Of a DNA stretch of 64,000 bases, positions 27,545-37,341 are shown piece after piece; position 1 is the first letter of the stretch, and every line of letters starts with the position of its first letter. Both the position numbers and the translations under genes were made by a program. Source of the DNA: Corynebacterium gallinarum (GTDB lineage Bacteria > Actinomycetota > Actinomycetes > Mycobacteriales > Mycobacteriaceae). The stretch spans positions 248,001 through 312,000 of the forward strand of contig NZ_JACSPR010000002.1 in the NCBI RefSeq assembly GCF_014837045.1. Direction: 5' to 3'. The notes under the pieces were generated by a model. That model made no database searches. It worked only from the letters and a program-made list of their open reading frames with translations, and was not told the DNA's origin.

Positions 27545-28339
27545 CTACCGACGTGGGGTGAGAATCCTCGGACCATCGGCGGTGGCGGCAACGGTGTGCT
27601 CCCAGTGGGCGGCGTAGGAGCCGTCCAGGGTGACCACGGTCCAGTCATCCTCCAGCACCGCGGAATCGGTGGTGCCGAGGGTGAGCATCGGCTCGATGGC
27701 CAGCACCGAGCCCTCCTGGATCATCGGCCCGCGGTTCGGTTTCCCCTCATTGGCCAGGTAGGGATCCTCATGCATGGTGCGGCCGATGCCGTGTCCTCCG
27801 TACCCGTCGACGATGCCCAGGTGGACGCCGAACTTCTCCTCCGCCCGACGGGTGGCCTTCTCCAGTGCGTTGGAGACATCGGTGAGCCGGTTGCCGGGCA
27901 CCATGGCCTTGAGGCCTTCCATGAGGACCCATTCGGTGGCATTGTTGAGCGCGATGACGTCGTCGTCAAGCTCCCCGATCCCGAAGGACCACGCCGAGTC
28001 GCCCACCCAGCCCTCGAACGTCGCACCGCAGTCGACGGAGACCAGGTCGCCGTCCTCCAGGACGACCTCCTTCGACGGGATGCCGTGGACGATGACCTCG
28101 TTGACGGAGGTACAGATCGATGCGGGGAAGCCCTGGTACCCCAGGAACGTCGGGGTGGCACCGGCCTCGCGGATGACGGTCTCGGCGATCTGGTCGAGGT
28201 CGTGGGTGGTCATGCCGACGCGGGACTCCGCCCTGACCGCCTGGAGTGCACGTCCGACGATCTCGCCGGCGGCCTGCATCGCGTCGAGCTCGCCGGGGGT
28301 CTTGGCGGCGATGACGCGCTTTTTGGAACGGAAACCCAT
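27545..28339 (-). CDS. map: Methionine aminopeptidase, type I
   Basis: 264 residues. Removes initiator Met from nascent proteins. Metal ligands of the pita-bread fold are all present: Asp103 (VSVDCGATF), Asp114 (VGDSAW), His183 (GYGGHGIGR), Glu216 (LAIEPMLT) and Glu247 (HWEHTV); His85 in VIVHGIPS is the substrate-side histidine. Length fits type I enzymes without the zinc-finger extension. Downstream of adk but separated by 174 bases containing a hairpin, so it may have its own promoter. Confidence 0.97.
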   Translation of the reverse strand: MGFRSKKRVIAAKTPGELDAMQAAGEIVGRALQAVRAESRVGMTTHDLDQIAETVIREAGATPTFLGYQGFPASICTSVNEVIVHGIPSKEVVLEDGDLVSVDCGATFEGWVGDSAWSFGIGELDDDVIALNNATEWVLMEGLKAMVPGNRLTDVSNALEKATRRAEEKFGVHLGIVDGYGGHGIGRTMHEDPYLANEGKPNRGPMIQEGSVLAIEPMLTLGTTDSAVLEDDWTVVTLDGSYAAHWEHTVAATADGPRILTPRR

Positions 28340-28411
28340 GGGGATCCTCTCTGGGTAGATAACTGAAAAGTTGGGAACGGCCCTGAGGCGGATAGGCAGG
28401 TATGCAACACA

Positions 28412-28450
28412 AATGGCCGGTCCCCGCAGTGAATGCGGATACCGGCCAAT
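28412..28450 (-). terminator. Terminator-like hairpin between adk and map
   Basis: TGGCCGGTATCCGCA pairs with TGCGGGGACCGGCCA (small internal mismatch) around a five-base loop, followed by TTTGTG on the minus strand. Confidence 0.6.
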
Positions 28451-28513
28451 TCTGCGCTCTTCAGGCCCGCTTAATCAAATGGGCCATCAGAGTTGAAGCC
28501 TGGGAACTGGGGT

Positions 28514-29059
28514 TTACTTACCCAGCGCCTCGAGGGTGCGGGCGTTGATGTCCTCAACGGACCCTTCAGCCTCGATGTTGATGATCTTGTCGCCGTAGTG
28601 GGCGATCAGCGGTGCGGTCTCATCGCGGTAGACACCGAGACGGGTGCGGATGGTCTCCTCGTTGTCGTCGGCGCGACCACGGGAGAGCATGCGCTCGACG
28701 ACGATGTCCTCGGAGACCTGGTAGTTGATGACACCGTCGAGTGGGTTGCCGGCCTCGTCGAGGAGGTCAGCCAGGATGTCGGCCTGCTCGACGGTGCGGG
28801 GGAAACCATCCAGGAGGAAACCCTCGGCGGCGTCGGACTCTGCCAGACGGGACTGAACCATGCGGGCGGTGACATCGGTGGGCACCAGCTTGCCGGCATC
28901 AATGTACTGCTTGGCCTCGATGCCGAGCGGGGTGCCCTCGCCGATGTTGGCGCGGAACAGATCTCCGGTGGAGATGTGCGGGATGCCGAGCTTCTCAGAG
29001 AGGATGGCTGCCTGGGTGCCCTTGCCGGCACCGGGGGGACCAAGGAGAACGAGTCGCAT
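28514..29059 (-). CDS. adk: Adenylate kinase
   Basis: 181 residues, the short actinobacterial form without the zinc-binding LID insertion. P-loop [10 protein letters not shown] near the N-terminus, AMP-binding region [19 protein letters not shown], and [13 protein letters not shown]. Converts ATP plus AMP to two ADP. The start overlaps the secY stop (TAATG), so it is translationally coupled to secY. Confidence 0.97.
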   Translation of the reverse strand: MRLVLLGPPGAGKGTQAAILSEKLGIPHISTGDLFRANIGEGTPLGIEAKQYIDAGKLVPTDVTARMVQSRLAESDAAEGFLLDGFPRTVEQADILADLLDEAGNPLDGVINYQVSEDIVVERMLSRGRADDNEETIRTRLGVYRDETAPLIAHYGDKIINIEAEGSVEDINARTLEALGK

Positions 29060-30381
29060 TATTTCAGAAGTCCTTCGTAGTTGCTTTGCAGGAGCTGGCT
29101 CTCGATCTGCTTGACCGTGGTCAGTGCAACAGAGACGAGAATCAGGATTGCGGTGCCACCGAATGGGGTGGCTCCGGCCGAACCGGCGTCAACGCCAAGA
29201 TCCAGCATAATGTTCGGCAGCACCGCGATGAGCGCCAGGTACAGCGAACCGACGAAGAGCAGACGGTTCATGACGTAACCGAGGTACTGGGCGGTGGGGC
29301 GTCCTGGGCGGATACCCGGGATGAAACCACCGTACTTCTTCATGTTCTCCGCCTGGTCCGCCGGGTCGTACTGGACGGAGACGTAGAAGTAGGAGAAGAA
29401 GATCGTCAGGGCGAAGTACAGAACAATGTACTGCCAGGAGGACGGGGTCTGCAGGTGCGCGATCACATTGCGCTGCCACCAGTTGTCGGTGACCTCGAGG
29501 GAACCCGAGTTGACGATCTGGGTGATCAGCACCGGCATGTAGATCAGCGAGGACGCGAAGATCACGGGGATGACGCCGGCCTGGTTGACCTTCAGCGGCA
29601 GGTAGGTGGAGGAACCACCGTACTGGCGACGACCGACCATACGCTTGGCGTACTGGACCGGGATGCGGCGCTGACCCTGCTCGACGAACACGACACCGAT
29701 GACCAGGACCAGCACGGAGGCCAGGACGACAGCGAAGACCACACCACCGGAGTTGCCGAGGATGTTCATGCCGTCGGTGGGCAGGCGGGTGGCGATACCG
29801 GCGAAGATGAGCAGGGACATACCGTTGCCCACGCCCTTCTCGGTGATCAGCTCACCGAGCCACATCACCAGGATCGCACCGGCGGTCATGGTGACGACGA
29901 GGATGAGCAGATCGAAGAAGGTGCGGTCCTCATTGAGCACCCGGATGCCCGCACCGAGCAGCTGCTCACGGTCCGCGAGAGCCACGATGCCGGCCGACTG
30001 CAGCAGTGCCAGCGCCAGGGTGAGGTACCTGGTGTACTGCGTCATCTTCGTCTGGCCGGACTGCCCCTCCTTCTTCAACTGCTCGAAGTGGGGAATGACC
30101 ACGGTCAGCAGCTGCACGATGATCGACGCCGTGATGAACGGCATGATGCCGATGGCGAAGATGGACAGCTGCAGCAGCGCACCACCGGAGAACAGGTTGA
30201 TCAGTGAGTAGACACTCGACTGATCCTGAGTCAGGTCGCGCAAGCGTCCGCTGATGGATGCGTAATCAACTCCCGGTGACGGGATCTGAGCACCGATGCG
30301 GTACAAAACGATCATCGCAATAGTAAAAAGAATCTTTTTGCGTAGATCGGCGTCCTTGAATGCCTGGATAATGGCGGACAC
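29059..30381 (-). CDS. secY: Preprotein translocase subunit SecY
   Basis: 440 residues, ten transmembrane helices. The first conserved segment is [20 protein letters not shown], and [12 protein letters not shown] leads to the plug region. Central pore protein of the Sec translocon. Start is GTG 30381 with AGGAGGA upstream; a longer reading adds nothing conserved. In most bacteria secY follows rplO directly; here the cre cluster separates them by about 10.9 kb, and secY has its own upstream region. Confidence 0.97.
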   Translation of the reverse strand: MSAIIQAFKDADLRKKILFTIAMIVLYRIGAQIPSPGVDYASISGRLRDLTQDQSSVYSLINLFSGGALLQLSIFAIGIMPFITASIIVQLLTVVIPHFEQLKKEGQSGQTKMTQYTRYLTLALALLQSAGIVALADREQLLGAGIRVLNEDRTFFDLLILVVTMTAGAILVMWLGELITEKGVGNGMSLLIFAGIATRLPTDGMNILGNSGGVVFAVVLASVLVLVIGVVFVEQGQRRIPVQYAKRMVGRRQYGGSSTYLPLKVNQAGVIPVIFASSLIYMPVLITQIVNSGSLEVTDNWWQRNVIAHLQTPSSWQYIVLYFALTIFFSYFYVSVQYDPADQAENMKKYGGFIPGIRPGRPTAQYLGYVMNRLLFVGSLYLALIAVLPNIMLDLGVDAGSAGATPFGGTAILILVSVALTTVKQIESQLLQSNYEGLLK

Positions 30382-30500
30382 GTATCCTCCTGGATCCCAT
30401 ACCGCCCAGCGGATCATCTATGGGAAAATGTCCGATAAGCAGCGGGATAATGTGTTTCTGGTCCTACCCCAATAGCAAATTGGGCATGATTGACTTTTTC

Positions 30501-30509
30501 ACCCTACCA
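30501..30509 (-). promoter_or_regulatory. Candidate extended -10 of secY
   Basis: TGGTAGGGT on the minus strand, about 120 bases before the secY start. No strong -35 element is visible. Confidence 0.35.
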
Positions 30510-30658
30510 GCACCCTTTCATTTCCGGCATTTGAACAGCTCGATTGTTGGGTGTGTCATACCTCATCCACCCGGTCCTCACAGCCGGGCGTTCCGGGTGA
30601 ATAATGACCGAACCGTTGAATGACATGCACCCACCCCACCAGAAAAGGAACCCACCCC

Positions 30659-31477
30659 ATGGCAGGAGGCAACCGCACCCCGGGCAGGACGGTGACATCG
30701 AAGGTGATCGCCGTTCTGGGCGCCTTCGAGAAATCCACCCGCCCGCTCGGCCTGACGGAGATCGCGGAACTGGCAGATCTGCCGGCCAGCACCACCCACC
30801 GTCTGGTCAATGAACTCACCGAGGGAGGGCTGCTCAGCCGGAAGTCGGATGGGCGGTACCAGCTGGGTCTACGCATCTGGGAACTGGCGCAGAATACCGG
30901 CCGACAGCTGCGGGACACCGCCAAACCGTTCGTGCAGGATCTCTACTCCTTCACCGGGGAGACATCGCAGCTGGTGGTCCGGGACAACAATGAGGCCCTG
31001 CTCATCGAGCGTGTCTATGGATCCAAGAAGGTGCCCCGCTCCTCCCGCGTAGGTGGGCGCCTGCCATTGAGCTCCACCGCGGTGGGCCAGGTCCTGCTCG
31101 CCTTCGAGGAACCGTGGGTACGGGAGGCCTATCTCAAACTCCCCCTGGAGGCTACCACCGAGCATTCCGTCACCGACCCGGAGGTGCTGGCCGAGGAGCT
31201 CCGCAGGATCAGGACCCAGGGCTATTCGATCTCGGTGGATGAGCAGAGGATCGGGGCGTCCTCGATCGCGGTGCCGGTGTGGCACACCGGCAGGATCGGT
31301 GCCGGACTGGGCGTGGTGGTGGCCACCTCCCAGTCGGCGAACATGGAACGTTTCCTGCCTGTCCTGCAGGCCACCAGCCAACGCATCAACAAGGCGACCG
31401 CACACATCCCCCTGGACACACTTCTAGCCTCCACCCGGAGGGATTCCCGGAAGGATTCCCGGAAAAGTGGGAGGTGA
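30659..31477 (+). CDS. creR: IclR-family regulator of the cre operon
   Basis: About 272 residues. The winged-helix domain (SKVIAVLGAFEKSTRPLGLT ... LADLPASTTHRLVNELTEGG) is at the N-terminus. The IclR effector domain follows (VGGRLPLSSTAVGQVLLAFE ... YSISVDEQRIGASSIAVPVW). The C-terminus ends in a short basic repeat (SRKDSRKS). Encoded directly before, and in the same orientation as, the P450 and phosphotransferase genes, as the regulator of C. glutamicum 4-cresol catabolism. A palindromic operator candidate lies downstream at 31512-31526. ATG 30659 has AAAAGGA upstream. Confidence 0.85.
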   Translation: MAGGNRTPGRTVTSKVIAVLGAFEKSTRPLGLTEIAELADLPASTTHRLVNELTEGGLLSRKSDGRYQLGLRIWELAQNTGRQLRDTAKPFVQDLYSFTGETSQLVVRDNNEALLIERVYGSKKVPRSSRVGGRLPLSSTAVGQVLLAFEEPWVREAYLKLPLEATTEHSVTDPEVLAEELRRIRTQGYSISVDEQRIGASSIAVPVWHTGRIGAGLGVVVATSQSANMERFLPVLQATSQRINKATAHIPLDTLLASTRRDSRKDSRKSGR

Positions 31478-31511
31478 GACACCACCTCCCACCTGCCCCG
31501 ATCCACCTTGA

Positions 31512-31526
31512 TTCCACTGAGTGGAA
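31512..31526. promoter_or_regulatory. Candidate IclR (CreR) operator before creJ
   Basis: Perfect palindrome TTCCACT-G-AGTGGAA. A possible -10 (TAGGCT, 31534-31539) lies just downstream, so a bound regulator would cover the promoter. Confidence 0.5.
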
Positions 31527-31630
31527 ATCCAAATAGGCTTTACATCTCCCCCGGGCGCACAATTGGTCAACAATACAGAGTGACCACAATCACGATGTTG
31601 AACCGAGAGTGATTCGCAACATGGAACCCC

Positions 31631-31653
31631 GGTGCGGTAGCTCCCACCGCACC
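31631..31653 (+). other. Leader hairpin before creJ
   Basis: GGTGCGGT and ACCGCACC form a perfect 8-bp stem with a seven-base loop, ending about 15 bases before the creJ ribosome-binding site. Could affect mRNA stability or translation. Confidence 0.35.
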
Positions 31654-31677
31654 ACCGGGATTCTGACAGGAGATGAC

Positions 31678-32994
31678 ATGACTTCCGACTCGACCACCGC
31701 ACTGTCCACCGCACCCGAGGCCACCTCCGGTGGCTGCCCCTTCGGCCACGGTAACCCCGACGCGGCGAGCACCCCGGCCACCAGCCACCACGGTTATGAG
31801 CCCTTCAACATGACCAACCCCTTCCCCGCCTACGAGGAACTGCGCCGGGAGGAGCCGGTGATGTTCGACGAGCGCATCGGCTACTGGGTGGTCACCCGCT
31901 ATGACGACATCAAGGCCACCTTCGACGACTGGGAGACCTTCTCCTCCGAGAACGCCCAGGCCCCGGTGCGCAAGCGCGGCCCGCAGGCAACGAAGATCAT
32001 GGAGGAGGGTGGCTTCACCGCCTACTCCGGTCTCTCCGCCCGCATTCCCCCGGAGCACACCCGTATCCGTGCGATCGCCCAGAAGGCCTTCACCCCACGC
32101 CGGTACAAGGCCCTGGAGCCGGACATCCGCGCCAACGTGGTCGCCCGCCTGGAGACCATGCTCGAGCAGGGCGCCCCGGCCGACATCGTCCCGGCGCTGG
32201 CCTATGACATCCCCACTATCACCATCCTCACCCTCATCGGCGCGGATGTGTCCATGGTGGACACCTACAAGCGCTGGTCCGATTCCCGCGCGGCGATGAC
32301 CTGGGGCGACCTCAGCGATGAGGAGCAGATCCCCCACGCCCACAACCTCGTGGAGTACTGGCAGGAATGCCAGCGCATGGTGGCCGACGCCCACGCCAAC
32401 GGTGGTGACAACCTCACCGCGGATCTCGTCCGCGCCCAGGAGTCCGGCCAGGAGATCACCGATCATGAGATCGCCTCGCTGCTGTACTCCCTGCTCTTCG
32501 CTGGGCATGAGACCACCACCACGCTGATCTCCAACTGCTTCCGGGTCCTGCTGGCCCACCGCGACCAGTGGGAGGCACTCATCGAGGATCCGAAGAAGAT
32601 CTCCGCCGCCATCGACGAGGTGCTGCGCTACTCCGGGTCGATCGTGGGATGGCGTCGCAAGGCGCTCAAGGACACCGAGATCGGTGGCCAGCCCATCAAG
32701 AAGGGCGAGGGCGTCCTGCTGCTCATGGGTTCGGCCAACCGCGATGAGGAGCGTTTCGACGATGGCGAGAGCTTCGACATCACCCGCCCGAATGCCCGCG
32801 AACACCTCTCCTTCGGTTTCGGCATCCACTACTGCCTGGGCAACATGCTGGCCAAGCTGCAGGCGAAGATCTGCCTCGAGGAGGCCACCCGCCTCGTCCC
32901 CTCCCTCGAACTCGCCGATGACCAGCCGGTGGAGTTCCGCGAGAACCTCTCCTTCCGTGTGCCCATCTCCGTCCCCGTGACCTGGTCCAACTAA
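31678..32994 (+). CDS. creJ: Cytochrome P450 of the 4-cresol pathway
   Basis: 438 residues. Contains the I-helix AGHETTTTLIS, the K-helix ExxR in DEVLRYSGS, and the heme loop LSFGFGIHYCLGNML with the thiolate ligand Cys386. In C. glutamicum the orthologous CreJ, fed by CreE and CreF, oxidises the methyl group of 4-methylphenyl phosphate. First gene of an eight-gene run, RBS AGGAGA before ATG 31678. Soluble, no membrane anchor, as usual for bacterial P450s. Confidence 0.93.
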   Translation: MTSDSTTALSTAPEATSGGCPFGHGNPDAASTPATSHHGYEPFNMTNPFPAYEELRREEPVMFDERIGYWVVTRYDDIKATFDDWETFSSENAQAPVRKRGPQATKIMEEGGFTAYSGLSARIPPEHTRIRAIAQKAFTPRRYKALEPDIRANVVARLETMLEQGAPADIVPALAYDIPTITILTLIGADVSMVDTYKRWSDSRAAMTWGDLSDEEQIPHAHNLVEYWQECQRMVADAHANGGDNLTADLVRAQESGQEITDHEIASLLYSLLFAGHETTTTLISNCFRVLLAHRDQWEALIEDPKKISAAIDEVLRYSGSIVGWRRKALKDTEIGGQPIKKGEGVLLLMGSANRDEERFDDGESFDITRPNAREHLSFGFGIHYCLGNMLAKLQAKICLEEATRLVPSLELADDQPVEFRENLSFRVPISVPVTWSN

Positions 32995-33026
32995 TACGGG
33001 CCCCATCAGAGTTAAAGGAAACCATC

Positions 33027-34124
33027 ATGACCAACAGCCTCAACATCCCGTTCGTGCAGCGTTTCGACGAAGGTCTGCCTCCCCTGCTGGAGGTCCTGGG
33101 CGGCAAGGGCGCCTCCCTGGTGTCCATGACCGAGGCCGACATGCCGGTGCCTCCGGGTTTCGTTGTCACCACCGCCTGTTTCGACGAGTTCATCCGCGAG
33201 GCCGGCGTGGCCGCGGATATCGAGAAGTACCTCAGCGACCTCGACCCCGAGGATGTCAACGAGGTTGACCGCGTCTCCGCCGTCATCCGTGATGAGCTGT
33301 GCAGCCGCCCGGTGCCGCTCGTCGCCCGCAATGCCGTCCACGATGCCTACCGCGAGCTCATGGCCAAGTGTGGCGGGGATGTCCCGGTCGCGGTGCGGTC
33401 CTCCGCCACCGCCGAGGACCTCCCGGACGCCTCCTTCGCCGGCCAGCAGGACACCTACCTCTGGCAGATCGGCCTGGCGGCCGTCACCGAGCACATCCGC
33501 AAGTGCTGGGCCTCCCTGTTCACCTCCCGCGCCATCATCTACCGCATCAAGAACAACATCCCCAACGAGGGCCTGTCCATGGCCGTGGTGGTGCAGAAGA
33601 TGGTCAACGCCCGCGTCGCCGGTGTGGCCATCACCATGAACCCCTCCAACGGTGACCGCTCCAAGCTCACCATCGACTCCTCCTGGGGTGTCGGTGAGAT
33701 GGTGGTCTCCGGTGAGGTCACCCCGGACAACATCCTGCTGGACAAGATCACCCTCCAGGTGGTGTCCGAGCACATCGGTGACAAGCACGCCGAGCTGGTC
33801 CCCGACCCGGAGGCCGGCACCCTCATCCAGCGGGATGTCGAACCGGAACGCCGCTCCACCCGCAGCCTCACCGACACCGAACTCGAAGCGGTTGCCGTGA
33901 TGGCCAAGCGCGCGGAGAAGCACTACAAGTGCCCGCAGGACATCGAATGGGCACTGGACGCCGACCTCCCCGACGGCGAGAACCTCCTGCTCCTGCAGTC
34001 CCGCCCGGAGACCATCCACTCCAACGGCGTGAAGAAGGACACCCCCACCCCGGCAGCAGCCGCACCCACCGCAGGTGCCTTTGATTTCAGCTCGATCACC
34101 GCCGCGATGACCGGCGCGAAGTAA
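33027..34124 (+). CDS. creI: ATP-grasp (PEP-synthase N-terminal-like) subunit of the aryl phosphate synthase
   Basis: 365 residues equivalent to the nucleotide-binding domain of PEP synthase/PPDK: LLEVLGGKGASLVSMTEADM, VPPGFVVTTACFDEF, VPVAVRSSATAEDLPDASFA and SSWGVGEMVVSGEVTPDN. The phosphohistidine domain is missing here and is supplied by the next gene. Together CreH and CreI phosphorylate the phenolic hydroxyl of 4-cresol with ATP, by analogy with C. glutamicum and with anaerobic phenylphosphate synthases. The C-terminus has an Ala/Pro/Thr tail. RBS AAAGGA. Confidence 0.9.
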   Translation: MTNSLNIPFVQRFDEGLPPLLEVLGGKGASLVSMTEADMPVPPGFVVTTACFDEFIREAGVAADIEKYLSDLDPEDVNEVDRVSAVIRDELCSRPVPLVARNAVHDAYRELMAKCGGDVPVAVRSSATAEDLPDASFAGQQDTYLWQIGLAAVTEHIRKCWASLFTSRAIIYRIKNNIPNEGLSMAVVVQKMVNARVAGVAITMNPSNGDRSKLTIDSSWGVGEMVVSGEVTPDNILLDKITLQVVSEHIGDKHAELVPDPEAGTLIQRDVEPERRSTRSLTDTELEAVAVMAKRAEKHYKCPQDIEWALDADLPDGENLLLLQSRPETIHSNGVKKDTPTPAAAAPTAGAFDFSSITAAMTGAK

Positions 34125-34196
34125 GTTCCTCCCCTTTCCTAGACCACCTCGGCGATCATCTTTTCGTCGAAAAGCATCTTTTTCAGGAGTCTCATC

Positions 34197-36134
34197 ATGG
34201 GCAACAAGTCCTTCCTCAAGCCATCCGACCTTCCGGTACCCGCAGGTGCCGAGGGCTGGGAATCGATCTACCCGTACTACCTGGTGTTCCAGGACAAGCT
34301 GATGGAGCAGGAGAACGAGAAGTTCTGGTTCTGCGACTCGCAGCACTGGCCGACCGTGTTCAAGCCGTTTGAGACCATCGGCGGGGAATTCGCCGTGAAG
34401 TGCCTGGGCCAGTACAACGCCCGCCACCTCATGATCCCGAACGCCAACGGCATCGAGTTCCGTGTGCATCTCGGATACCTCTACATGTCCCCCATCCCGG
34501 TGCCGGAGGAGCAGATCGCCGAGCGCATCCCGCACTTCCAGGAGCGCATCACCCACTACTTCCAGAACTGGGACACCAAACTGGCGGAGTGGAAGGAGCG
34601 CGTGCTCGGCACCATCAATGAGCTGGAGTCCCTGGAGTTCAAGCCACTGCCGGACATGGTCCCGATGGAGGACATCCTCTCCGGCAAGGCCAAGGACGGC
34701 ACCGAGGTGCTCATGGAGAACTACGACCGTCTGATCCAGCTTGCGTACCAGAACTGGCAGTACCACTTCGAGTTCCTCAACCTCGGATACATCGCCTACC
34801 TGGACTTCTTCAACTACTGCAAGGAGATCTTCCCCGGCATCCCGGACCAGTCGATCGCCACCATGGTTCAGGGCGTGGACATGGAACTGTTCCGCCCCGA
34901 TGACGAGCTGAAGACCCTGGCACACCTGGCGGTTGAGCTGGGCCTGCAGGCACAGTTCGCCAACCCCGATGACCCGGAGGCCACCCTCGCCGCGATCGGC
35001 AACGCACCCGGCGGCGACCAGTGGCTCGCCCGCTGGAAGGAAGCACAGGACCCCTGGTTCAACTTCACAGTGGGCAACGGCTTCTACGGCCATGACAAGT
35101 ACTGGATCGAGCACCTGGAACTGCCCCTGGGCTACATCGCGGACTACATCCGTCGCCTGGACGAGGGGCAGGTCATCTCGCGTCCGAAGGAAGAGCTCAT
35201 CGCGGAGAAGGACCGCATCGTGAGCGAGTACCGCGACCTCCTCGAGGGCGACCAGCTGGCCATGTTCGACGCCAAGGGCCAGCTCGCCGCCACCGCCTAC
35301 CCCTATGTGGAGAACCACAACTTCTACATCGAGCACTGGACCATGTCCGTGTTCTGGCGCAAGGTCCGCGAACTCTCCCGCACCCTGCAGGGTTACGGTT
35401 TCTGGGAGAACGAGGACGACATGCTCTACCTCAACCGCACCGAGGTCCGTGACGTGCTCTTCGACCTGGCCACCGGCTGGGGTGTGGGCGCACCGGGTGG
35501 TCCGATCGGCACCATCATCTGGCCGGAGGAGATCGAGCGTCGCAAGAAGATCGTCACCGCGCTGAAGACCGCCCGCCCGGCACCGGCGCTGAACACCCCG
35601 CCGCAGACCATCACCGAACCGTTCACCCGCATGCTGTGGGGCATCACCACCGAGCAGGTCCAGTCCTGGCTCGGCAACGACGAGGACGCGGAGGAGGGTG
35701 TGCTCAAGGGCATGGCCGCCTCCCCGGGCCTGGTCGAGGGACGTGCACGCGTAATCATGGAGGCCGATGACCTCTCCCAGATCCAGCAGGGCGAGATCCT
35801 GGTCGCACCGGTCACCGCACCGTCGTGGGGCCCGATTTTCGGAAAGATCAAGGCCACCGTCACCGATATCGGCGGCATGATGAGCCACGCGGCCATCGTC
35901 TGTCGCGAATACGGTCTGCCCGCGGTCACCGGCACCGGTTCCGCTTCCACCACCATCACCACCGGCCAGCTGCTGCGTGTCGACGGCACCAAGGGCACCG
36001 TCACCATCGTCGATGAGTCCGCTGCCCCGATAGTTGAGGGCCCCGGCGCGCACAGTCACCACCACGGTGTGGATGCAGAACAGCCAGCAGGTCAGCCAGC
36101 TGCAGAGCCCGCGGAGGTCCCCGCCAATGTCTAA
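34197..36134 (+). CDS. creH: Phosphohistidine subunit of the aryl phosphate synthase
   Basis: 645 residues. The first 480 are a family-specific region (ESIYPYYLVFQDKLMEQENE and onward). The C-terminal 130 are the swivelling phosphohistidine domain of PEP-utilising enzymes: LKGMAASPGLVEGRARVIME, then TDIGGMMSHAAIVCREYGLP with the phospho-carrier His564. Presumably takes phosphate from ATP bound by CreI and passes it to the phenol. RBS AGGAG before ATG 34197; the 72-base gap after creI holds a small CTTTTCG/CGAAAAG inverted repeat. Confidence 0.9.
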   Translation: MGNKSFLKPSDLPVPAGAEGWESIYPYYLVFQDKLMEQENEKFWFCDSQHWPTVFKPFETIGGEFAVKCLGQYNARHLMIPNANGIEFRVHLGYLYMSPIPVPEEQIAERIPHFQERITHYFQNWDTKLAEWKERVLGTINELESLEFKPLPDMVPMEDILSGKAKDGTEVLMENYDRLIQLAYQNWQYHFEFLNLGYIAYLDFFNYCKEIFPGIPDQSIATMVQGVDMELFRPDDELKTLAHLAVELGLQAQFANPDDPEATLAAIGNAPGGDQWLARWKEAQDPWFNFTVGNGFYGHDKYWIEHLELPLGYIADYIRRLDEGQVISRPKEELIAEKDRIVSEYRDLLEGDQLAMFDAKGQLAATAYPYVENHNFYIEHWTMSVFWRKVRELSRTLQGYGFWENEDDMLYLNRTEVRDVLFDLATGWGVGAPGGPIGTIIWPEEIERRKKIVTALKTARPAPALNTPPQTITEPFTRMLWGITTEQVQSWLGNDEDAEEGVLKGMAASPGLVEGRARVIMEADDLSQIQQGEILVAPVTAPSWGPIFGKIKATVTDIGGMMSHAAIVCREYGLPAVTGTGSASTTITTGQLLRVDGTKGTVTIVDESAAPIVEGPGAHSHHHGVDAEQPAGQPAAEPAEVPANV

Positions 36135-36891
36135 CCCGACCTCCGAGACCAGTTCCCGTACTGTCCTCATCACCGGTGCCGCCGGTGGCCTGGGACGCGC
36201 GTTCGCAGAAGGGTTCGCCGCAGCCGGTGACCGCGTCGCGGTGGCGGATATCAACCTGGCCGGCGCGCAGGAGACCGCGGAGCTGCTCACCAACTCCGGG
36301 GCACAGGCGAAGGCCTTCCAGGTGGATGTCACCTCCCCGGAATCCACCGAGGCCCTGGCCGCGGCGGTCGCGGAGTTCGGCGGCGGGGCAATCGATGTGG
36401 TGGTCAACAACGCCGCGATCTACGCCACCGTCACCCGCTCCCCCATCGAGGAGATCGACCCGGCGGAATGGGATCTGGTCATGGGGGTCAACCTCAAGGG
36501 CCCCTGGTTGGTCACCCGTGCGGTCAGCCCGCACCTGTCGGAGAACGCCCGGATTGTCAACCTCTCCTCGGCCACCGTGATGTCCGGGTCCGCGCAGTGG
36601 GCACATTATGTCGCCTCCAAGGGCGGGGTCATCGCCCTGACCCGGGTGATGGCCAAGGAACTGGGTACCCGCGGGATCACCGTCAACGCGGTCGCCCCCG
36701 GTTTCACGCTCACCGAGGCCAGCCTCAACCTGATGGATGACGCCGCCACCTACGGCGTGGACCGCGGTTCCATCAAACGCGCCAGCCAGCCCGAGGACAT
36801 TGTCGGCGCGACCCTCTTCCTCGCCTCACCCCAGGCCGGGTACATCACCGGTCAGACCCTGGTCGTCGACGGCGGCCGCCAGTTCATCTAA
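36127..36891 (+). CDS. creG: Short-chain dehydrogenase of the cre operon
   Basis: 254 residues of classical SDR type: cofactor motif TGAAGGLGRAF, NNAA, catalytic Ser in NLSSATVMSG and YVASKGG (Tyr-x-x-x-Lys), and the C-terminal QTLVVDGGRQF. Expected to oxidise the benzylic alcohol phosphate formed by the P450. The ATG overlaps the creH stop by eight bases, with GGAGG upstream. Confidence 0.88.
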   Translation: MSNPTSETSSRTVLITGAAGGLGRAFAEGFAAAGDRVAVADINLAGAQETAELLTNSGAQAKAFQVDVTSPESTEALAAAVAEFGGGAIDVVVNNAAIYATVTRSPIEEIDPAEWDLVMGVNLKGPWLVTRAVSPHLSENARIVNLSSATVMSGSAQWAHYVASKGGVIALTRVMAKELGTRGITVNAVAPGFTLTEASLNLMDDAATYGVDRGSIKRASQPEDIVGATLFLASPQAGYITGQTLVVDGGRQFI

Positions 36892-36907
36892 ACCCCTCTC
36901 GCTTCAC

Positions 36908-36958
36908 GACGCCGGCCCCCGGGACCTCCCTCCCCCGGGCACCCCGGGGGCCGGCGTC
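36908..36958. terminator. Very stable 16-bp hairpin between creG and creF
   Basis: GACGCCGGCCCCCGGG and CCCGGGGGCCGGCGTC are exact complements around a 19-base loop, about 16 bases after the creG stop. No T run follows, so full termination is unlikely; attenuation or mRNA stabilisation is possible. Confidence 0.5.
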
Positions 36959-37010
36959 GATAAGCACCAGATAAGCACACGACCAAGCACACGACGTGAA
37001 GGAGAACATC

Positions 37011-37331
37011 ATGTCCACCATTCATTTCACCGATACCGCCGGCGAGACCCGCACCATCGACGCCAACGTGGGTGACTCCGTGATGGAGACCGCGGTGCGC
37101 AACGGCGTGCCGGGCATCGTCGCCGAATGCGGCGGTTCCCTGTCCTGCGCCACCTGCCATGTGTTCGTCGAGCCCGCCGACTTCGAGACGCTGCCGCCGA
37201 TGGAGGAGATGGAGGACGAGATGCTCTGGGGCGCCGCCGTGGACCGCGAGGACTGCTCGCGTCTGTCCTGCCAGATCCCCGTCACCGAGGGCATGGACCT
37301 GCGCGTGACCACACCAGAAACCCAGGTCTAG
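37011..37331 (+). CDS. creF: [2Fe-2S] ferredoxin, adrenodoxin type
   Basis: 106 residues. Cysteines AECGGSLSCATCHVF and LSCQIP give the C-x5-C-x2-C-x(n)-C pattern of adrenodoxin/putidaredoxin-type ferredoxins. Carries electrons from CreE to the P450 CreJ. RBS GAAGGAGA before ATG 37011. Ends ten bases before creE. Confidence 0.93.
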   Translation: MSTIHFTDTAGETRTIDANVGDSVMETAVRNGVPGIVAECGGSLSCATCHVFVEPADFETLPPMEEMEDEMLWGAAVDREDCSRLSCQIPVTEGMDLRVTTPETQV

Positions 37332-37341
37332 GAGAATCATC

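Noticed and set aside
33012-36410. 1132-codon open frame antisense to creI-creH
   Set aside because: It mirrors the codon bias of two well-supported genes, has no family motif, and is rich in Gly/His/Asp/Val as expected for a shadow frame.
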